A DNA stretch of 5,002 nt from Vallitaleaceae bacterium (GTDB taxonomy: Bacteria; Bacillota; Clostridia; Lachnospirales; Vallitaleaceae), in contig JAQICP010000405.1 in NCBI GenBank assembly GCA_027858555.1, positions 1-5,002 of the forward strand. Direction: 5' to 3'. Positions 4,465-5,002 of the stretch are shown here, in pieces; within the stretch, counting starts at the first letter, position 1; every line of letters begins with the position of its first letter. Below the pieces are notes generated by a model, which made no database searches, was not told the DNA's origin, and worked only from the letters and a program-made list of their open reading frames with translations. The position numbers and the translations under genes were made by a program.

Positions 4465-5002
4465 ATGGGTAAAATAGATACAAACATGATATTACCAGTA
4501 ATACCACTTAGAGGACTAACGGTATTTCCCAATTCCGTCATACACTTTGACGTGAAGAGACCAGAAACAATTGATGCTATTAATAGCGTTATGAATGTTA
4601 AAGATGGTGGCGACAAAAAAGTATTCTTGGTTACACAAAAGGATAGTATTGAAACTTACCCTCTTGGCAGCCTTAATTTATATAACGTTGGTGTCATAGC
4701 AACCATTAAGCAAGTTATGAAGTTGCCTTCAAAAGAACCAGAAACCCTAATACGGGTGATATGCCAAGGCAAAATGAGAGGCCAATTAAACCATGCAGAT
4801 GATGTGGACCGTTTTCTAAAGGGAGATGTCACAGTTTTAGAAGATGAGGACGATCAGTTAGACACTGAGATGGAAGCATTAGTACGAGAAGCTCACGCGA
4901 CTACAAATGAGTTGGCGCTAGTGTACCCAAAATTGTCTAAAGAGGTTGTGAGAAAGCTATTACAACAATTTGATCCTTCTAAGTTAGCGGATAGCATAGG
5001 TA
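4465..5002 (+). CDS. lon: ATP-dependent protease Lon, N-terminal part (cut by window edge)
   Basis: The reading frame from ATG 4465 stays open to the window edge, giving the first 179 residues (plus one base) of a protein that normally has about 770-810. The N-terminal hallmark LPVIPLRGLTVFPNSVIHFD (10-29) identifies the Lon substrate-binding (LAN) domain. VGVIATIKQVMKLP (75-88) is the second conserved LAN strand pair, and the helical segment from about 130 continues the N-terminal region. The AAA+ module and the Ser-Lys protease domain lie beyond the window, so their integrity cannot be checked. Lon degrades damaged and selected regulatory proteins in the cytoplasm without a separate peptidase partner. 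AGGAGG (4452-4457) lies 7 nt before the ATG, a strong site. The gene follows a terminator and a candidate promoter. The insert SKEPETL (89-95) makes the loop here slightly longer than in many Lon proteins as I recall them. Confidence 0.95.
   Translation, partial: MGKIDTNMILPVIPLRGLTVFPNSVIHFDVKRPETIDAINSVMNVKDGGDKKVFLVTQKDSIETYPLGSLNLYNVGVIATIKQVMKLPSKEPETLIRVICQGKMRGQLNHADDVDRFLKGDVTVLEDEDDQLDTEMEALVREAHATTNELALVYPKLSKEVVRKLLQQFDPSKLADSIG

Overview
This 5-kb window is an AT-rich piece of a low-GC Gram-positive chromosome. It is probably a Clostridia genome near Lachnospiraceae or Vallitalea, judged from the style of the trigger factor, ClpP, ClpX and Lon proteins, the strong AGGAGG-type ribosome binding sites and the gene order tig-clpP-clpX-lon. 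The genus cannot be fixed from sequence alone. All recognised genes lie on the + strand.

Layout. Bases 1-255 are an upstream region with a good sigma-A-type promoter (51-79) and several short inverted repeats. It is followed by a DJ-1/PfpI-family gene (256-819). Bases 820-1097 are non-coding. They hold no clear terminator but do hold an extended -10 promoter (948-976), a small hairpin, and a perfect 10-bp tandem duplication abutting the tig Shine-Dalgarno. Trigger factor (1098-2384), ClpP (2443-3024) and ClpX (3050-4354) follow with gaps of 58 and 25 bp and no terminator, so they read as one operon. A GC-rich hairpin (4360-4378) closes clpX. A separate promoter (4404-4432) precedes the ATP-dependent protease Lon, which runs off the right edge (4465-5002, N-terminal 179 residues only).

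Function. The window is a protein quality-control locus. Trigger factor receives nascent chains at the ribosome exit tunnel, ClpX unfolds tagged or misfolded substrates and feeds them to the ClpP chamber, and Lon is a second self-contained AAA+ protease. The DJ-1-like protein may be a stress or carbonyl-damage protein, but its exact role is not determined. All key catalytic and binding residues checked in ClpP and ClpX are present.

Novelty. I see no undescribed system, mobile element, CRISPR array or RNA gene. The items most worth a second look are regulatory: the 10-bp tandem palindromic repeat before tig, a 17-bp dyad inside the start of tig that shares its arms with a dyad 100 bp upstream, and the long, hairpin-rich leader of the DJ-1-like gene.
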